64,000 nucleotides of DNA from Moraxellaceae bacterium (GTDB lineage Bacteria > Pseudomonadota > Gammaproteobacteria > Pseudomonadales > Moraxellaceae), in assembly GCA_004173455.1 (NCBI GenBank), contig SECL01000005.1:1-64000 (forward strand), read 5' to 3'. Under the pieces are notes generated by a model that did not search any database, was not told where the DNA came from, and worked only from the letters and a program-made list of their open reading frames with translations. Shown in pieces: positions 61,901-64,000 of this stretch; position 1 is the stretch's first letter; each line of letters starts with the position of its first letter. The position numbers and the translations under genes were made by a program.

Positions 61901-62488
61901 TTAGCTTTTAATTTTTTCCAGTGCTTCTTTTGCCTTGGTTTTAATTTCTTCTAGCTTCTCAAGCGCCTGTGCTTTTAGGTCATCAACATTAATGTTGTTT
62001 TCCTCAAGTTTCTCAAGCGCTTTGGTTTTTAGTTCCTCGTATTTTTCCATGGCCTGAGCTTTTAACTCTTCGACATTGATGTTGTTGTCTTCAAGCTTGC
62101 CAACGGCCATGGCTTTAAGCTCATCAAGCTTTTCCATCGCCTGCGCTTTGAGATCAGCCAGTTTGTCAGCATTCTGATCTAGTGTTTCAGAAGCCTGATC
62201 TTTAAGATGATCAGCTTGCGCAGTGGCTTTTTCAGTCATTTGATCTTTTAATTCAGTAGCTTTGTCTTTCAGTGTATTAACCTGATCGGCGGCACCTGTT
62301 TTTAAATGATCGATTTTTGCACTGACCTGATCATTTAAATCGCTAGCTTTATCTTTAACCTGCTCAACCACACCTTTGTTGTCTTCGGCTGCCTGCTGTG
62401 CTGCCTCACGCTTATTGGCGTTTTCTAGCGCTGCTTCAACCAGATTCTTAGTATGCTCTTGAAATTCGTTTGCGTTGTTATTCGCCAT
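61901..62488 (-). CDS. Repeat-rich amphipathic helical protein (apolipoprotein/LEA-like)
   Basis: A 195-residue protein almost wholly helical, highly charged and without Cys or Trp. Repeats of about 11 residues (LKDQATELKDQM-like) run through the middle. Two longer repeats of about 33 residues lie at the end: LEDNNINVEELKAQAMEKY and LEENNINVDDLKAQALEKL, each followed by EELKTKALEK-type helix. This is the layout of exchangeable apolipoprotein, LEA-type or phasin-like surface proteins. GGAGA lies 6 bases before the ATG at 62488. Monocistronic. Role in granule coating or desiccation is inference. Confidence 0.65.
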   Translation of the reverse strand: MANNNANEFQEHTKNLVEAALENANKREAAQQAAEDNKGVVEQVKDKASDLNDQVSAKIDHLKTGAADQVNTLKDKATELKDQMTEKATAQADHLKDQASETLDQNADKLADLKAQAMEKLDELKAMAVGKLEDNNINVEELKAQAMEKYEELKTKALEKLEENNINVDDLKAQALEKLEEIKTKAKEALEKIKS

Positions 62489-62894
62489 GGTATTCTCCAA
62501 AAATTAAAATGTTAAAAATAAAAACTCATAATTCCAATCTAATATATAAAGTTCATTTGGCGATAACCAAGCGTTTCTTGTGATGTTTTTATACAGCAAT
62601 TATCTAATGTGACACTTGTGTAATCAGGCTTTGGTGAGAGTGTGTGATATGTAGCAATCACGCAAATCATGCAGTTAACGTCAGCGAAACGGGCAATTAA
62701 TGTAACGCGAATCGATTTTGTGGGAAAACCAGTCGTTTTACATAGACTTTTGACCGACAAATCCGTACAATATGCGGTTAATTCAAGCGAGAAGACTCAA
62801 GGAGACCGTGTTACCTCAACACTGTCTATCATTTGGCACGTCTACTCGCTTTTTTACAGCCCCAATTTTCTGGTTCAAGCTCAGGAGCTCAGTT
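62489..62894. other. Gene-free region between the helical protein gene and carA
   Basis: I see no gene, repeat or RNA. It must hold the promoters of both flanking genes; no clean -35/-10 pair stands out. No uracil- or arginine-type leader can be claimed. Confidence 0.45.
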
Positions 62895-64000
62895 TTGCGC
62901 ACCCCTGCCATTTTAGCCCTCGCCGACGGAACGATCTTTCATGGTACGTCTATCGGAGCCACGGGTAGTACGACTGGTGAAGTCGTTTTCAATACTGCCA
63001 TGACCGGTTATCAGGAAATTTTAACTGACCCCAGTTATGCCAAACAAATCGTTACCCTGACCTATCCGCATATTGGTAATACCGGCACCAATGACGAAGA
63101 TCATGAATCCGGCCGTGTCAGCCGCGTATGGGCTAGTGGTCTGGTGATTCGTGACTTGCCGTTGCTTGCCAGTAACTTCCGCTCTTCCAAGCCGCTGGAT
63201 CAATATTTAAAAGAACAAAATATCGTGGCGATTGCCGATATTGATACCCGCAAACTGACCCGTATCCTGCGTGACAAGGGTTCACAAAACGGCTGTATTC
63301 TGGCAGGCGACGACATTACCGAACAACAGGCGCTGGAAGCAGCACGTGCATTTGGCGGACTGGATGGACTGGATCTGGCCAAGGAATGCTGCGACCCGGA
63401 AGGCTATGAGTGGACAGCCGGCTCGTGGGAATTGAATAAAGGTTTTAGCCAGCCAGAAGAAAAATTTCATGTGGTGGCTTACGACTATGGCTTTAAGACC
63501 AATATCCTGCGTATGCTGGCGGATCGTGGTTGCCGCCTGACGGTTGTTCCGGCGCAAACACCTGCTGCGGATGTGTTGGCCATGAATCCTGATGGGATTT
63601 TCCTGTCCAATGGCCCCGGTGATCCGGCAGCCTGTGACTACGCCATTGCTGCGGTCAAAAATATTGTCGATAACACTGAAATTCCGGTGTTTGGCATTTG
63701 TCTGGGACACCAGATTCTGGCGCTGGCCTCGGGTGCCAAAACCATCAAGATGTCGCATGGCCACCATGGTGCCAACCATCCGGTGAAGAATCTGGACGAT
63801 GGCACGGTAATGATCACCAGTCAGAACCACGGTTTTGCGGTGGATGAAAGCACCCTGCCCGACTTTTTACGAGTGACCCATCGCTCGCTGTTTGATGGCA
63901 CCAATCAGGGCATTCACCGTACCGACAAGCCAGCATTCAGCTTTCAGGGTCACCCTGAGGCCAGTCCCGGCCCGCATGACTGTGCGCCGCTGTTTGACCA
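62895..64000 (+). CDS. carA: Carbamoyl-phosphate synthase small subunit (3' end outside window)
   Basis: 368 codons visible, open to the window edge. The glutaminase subunit supplies ammonia to CarB for arginine and pyrimidine synthesis. [20 protein letters not shown] is the start, and [20 protein letters not shown] the amino-terminal domain. The class I glutamine amidotransferase has nucleophile Cys in [10 protein letters not shown] and His/Glu in [11 protein letters not shown]. The frame begins at a TTG (62895) with AGGAG 9 bases before it. No ATG or GTG comes earlier in frame without breaking homology, so this core gene uses a rare start. Confidence 0.93.
   Translation, partial: MRTPAILALADGTIFHGTSIGATGSTTGEVVFNTAMTGYQEILTDPSYAKQIVTLTYPHIGNTGTNDEDHESGRVSRVWASGLVIRDLPLLASNFRSSKPLDQYLKEQNIVAIADIDTRKLTRILRDKGSQNGCILAGDDITEQQALEAARAFGGLDGLDLAKECCDPEGYEWTAGSWELNKGFSQPEEKFHVVAYDYGFKTNILRMLADRGCRLTVVPAQTPAADVLAMNPDGIFLSNGPGDPAACDYAIAAVKNIVDNTEIPVFGICLGHQILALASGAKTIKMSHGHHGANHPVKNLDDGTVMITSQNHGFAVDESTLPDFLRVTHRSLFDGTNQGIHRTDKPAFSFQGHPEASPGPHDCAPLFD

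Noticed and set aside
1-64000. CRISPR arrays, rRNA genes and prophage structural genes.
   Set aside because: No regular repeat-spacer pattern, no rRNA-like sequence, and no capsid, tail or terminase gene found on reading both strands.

Overview
The window comes from a gammaproteobacterium of the family Moraxellaceae, in or close to Acinetobacter/Alkanindiges. The bfmR/bfmS pair, an Acinetobacter-type OmpA, a tmRNA with tag ANDETYALAA, and rsmC, prfC, typA, pncB, metY, rpe, mscL, glpK and carA all fit that clade. Core genes are moderately GC-rich. Several accessory blocks are visibly AT-richer.

Layout. 1-10113 is an integrated element. It starts at the left edge with an IS1595-type insertion sequence that has cut the 5' end off a gene. 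It then carries a zinc-ribbon gene and a DUF932 gene. Next is a candidate defence cluster: three leftward genes, one with a PD-(D/E)XK-like nuclease motif, facing a rightward DUF4062 (TIR-like) gene. A P4-type tyrosine integrase, a hipBA toxin-antitoxin pair and an orphan yhfG-like gene follow. The element ends at a 3' fragment of tRNA-Pro(GGG), which I read as the attR. 10341-11928 is a decayed Rhs tip array with displaced toxin and immunity cassettes.

12178-31708 is mostly core: rsmC, an iron-permease-like gene, ompA, a lone fimT, a thiolase, lipoproteins, tcdA-tatD, prfC, bfmS/bfmR and nrdA with a coupled 53-aa membrane protein. nrdB follows. The nrdA upstream region holds five DnaA-box-like 9-mers at 11-12 bp steps and an NrdR box pair.

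33234-37895 is the most interesting region. It is an AT-rich cassette between nrdB and a dodecin gene. It encodes a GHKL ATPase/winged-helix protein and a STAS-like (DUF4325) protein. These are followed by a three-gene, 4-nt-overlapping operon with its own promoter: a triple ubiquitin-like/E2 fusion, a JAB-deubiquitinase/E1 (ThiF) fusion, and a DUF6527 protein. This is a compact bacterial ubiquitin-like conjugation system. The E1 lacks the usual Cys motif.

37976-50703 returns to core metabolism and repair: dodecin, pncB, metY, rpe, an M48 protease with yjgN, fghA, a 3-methyladenine glycosylase divergent from mutM, mscL and typA. A second phased DnaA-box array beside an AT-rich tract lies upstream of metY and downstream of rpe. 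50970-54623 holds a duplicated module of small protein plus membrane-anchored BLUF photoreceptor, split by an oppositely oriented class A beta-lactamase gene. 54989-64000 holds a small zinc-ribbon protein, a GAF-GGDEF diguanylate cyclase, three transcription regulators (PaaX, TetR, GlxA types), ssrA, glpK, two helical phasin-like proteins and the start of carA (TTG start, runs off the window).
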